A program made the translations under genes and the position numbers. The notes below the pieces were generated by a model. The model worked only from the letters and a program-made list of their open reading frames with translations, did no database searches and was not told the DNA's origin. Positions 63,716 to 64,000 of a stretch of DNA of 64,000 nt are shown one piece after another (within the stretch, counting starts at the first letter, position 1; every line of letters begins with the position of its first letter). Origin of the DNA: Notamacropus eugenii (Eukaryota > Chordata > Mammalia > Diprotodontia > Macropodidae); contig NC_092872.1 in assembly GCF_028372415.1 (NCBI RefSeq), forward strand, positions 550,951,705 to 551,015,704. The letters are read 5' to 3'.

Positions 63716-64000
63716 TGGGATATTGGAGATCATGTTGATTTCTAGCCTCCTGTCCAGCCCCTTCTACTTTGGTTGCCCAAGATCTGAGCTTGGCCTTATC
63801 TTTTACAGTGACTTCTAGTGATACAAGGAGTATAGGGCTAGACCCTCCAGTTATCTGTAGGGATCTCTTCATCCCCACCTCTGCTCTGACAGACCAGTGT
63901 CAGGATATGGCTTCAGGTTCCTAATTACTGAAGTGGCAGAGATGACCAAAGTCCTGGCAGTGACTTAGAACCTACCTGCTCAGAATGCTGGCTGGCTGGA
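63716..64000. other. Unassigned to the window end
   Basis: May continue the L1 5' region on the minus strand. No firm match and no gene. Confidence 0.3.

Overview
This is vertebrate, non-coding, repeat-dominated DNA, almost certainly from a marsupial. The evidence is the repeat content, matched from memory. There are many CORE-SINEs with the head 'gcagctaggtggcacagtgg' and an RTE-type 3' end (...gccaagaaaaccccaaatgggg...; MAR1-like), long L2 LINE copies, CR1/L3 LINE copies, degraded MIR and MIR3/THER-type SINEs, a few L1 pieces, and RTE-like LINE/WALLSI-type SINE tails. This mixture is typical of opossum, wallaby, koala or Tasmanian devil. It argues against a eutherian (no Alu or B1) and against platypus (RTE-tailed SINEs present). 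CpG is scarce and base composition looks uniform.

No intact protein-coding gene, tRNA, rRNA or CRISPR could be supported. The only gene-derived item is a processed RPS20 pseudogene (25140-25658, + strand). It has its 5' UTR, the full 119-codon span, a polyadenylation signal, an A-tail and a ~17-bp target-site duplication, and it is broken by one premature stop. Almost every longer open frame is either the antisense or remnant frame of an L2 LINE (for example 1403-1840, 20887-21147, 22000-22340, 53907-54275 and 57300-57432) or a frame through a CA/TG microsatellite.

Layout. 0-5.3 kb: a minus-strand L2, a 57-bp hAT-type palindrome, then a 2.5-kb plus-strand L2 interrupted by a SINE and by an unidentified ~520-bp insertion. 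5.3-13 kb: SINE debris and unique sequence. 13.2-14.3 kb: CR1 split by MIR, itself split by MAR1. 15-18 kb: L2 and L1 pieces and an unnamed ancient repeat. 20.3-22.3 kb: a long minus-strand L2 with a second L2 end inside it. 24-25.9 kb: a palindromic MITE, then RPS20 inside a tandemly expanded SINE tail. 26-31 kb: L2, CR1 and SINEs. 31.1-32.8 kb and 37.5-38.6 kb: repeat-poor islands. 33.6-34.4 kb: three nested SINEs. 36 kb: an LTR-like block with a 180-bp tandem duplication. 40-45 kb: CR1, SINEs and microsatellites. 46-51 kb: RTE-like LINE tails. 51.4-56.7 kb: CR1 and L2. 57-64 kb: L2, SINEs and L1. The nesting gives a relative age order: L2, CR1, MIR and the DNA transposons are old hosts, and MAR1 and WALLSI-type SINEs are the later insertions.

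Family names come from recognising consensus sequences from memory, so subfamily labels are approximate and element ends are usually good to about 10-30 bases. I see no convincing new biological system. The most interesting items are the palindromic hAT-like MITEs, an unnamed repeat present twice, the unexplained insertion in the L2, and the two repeat-free islands.
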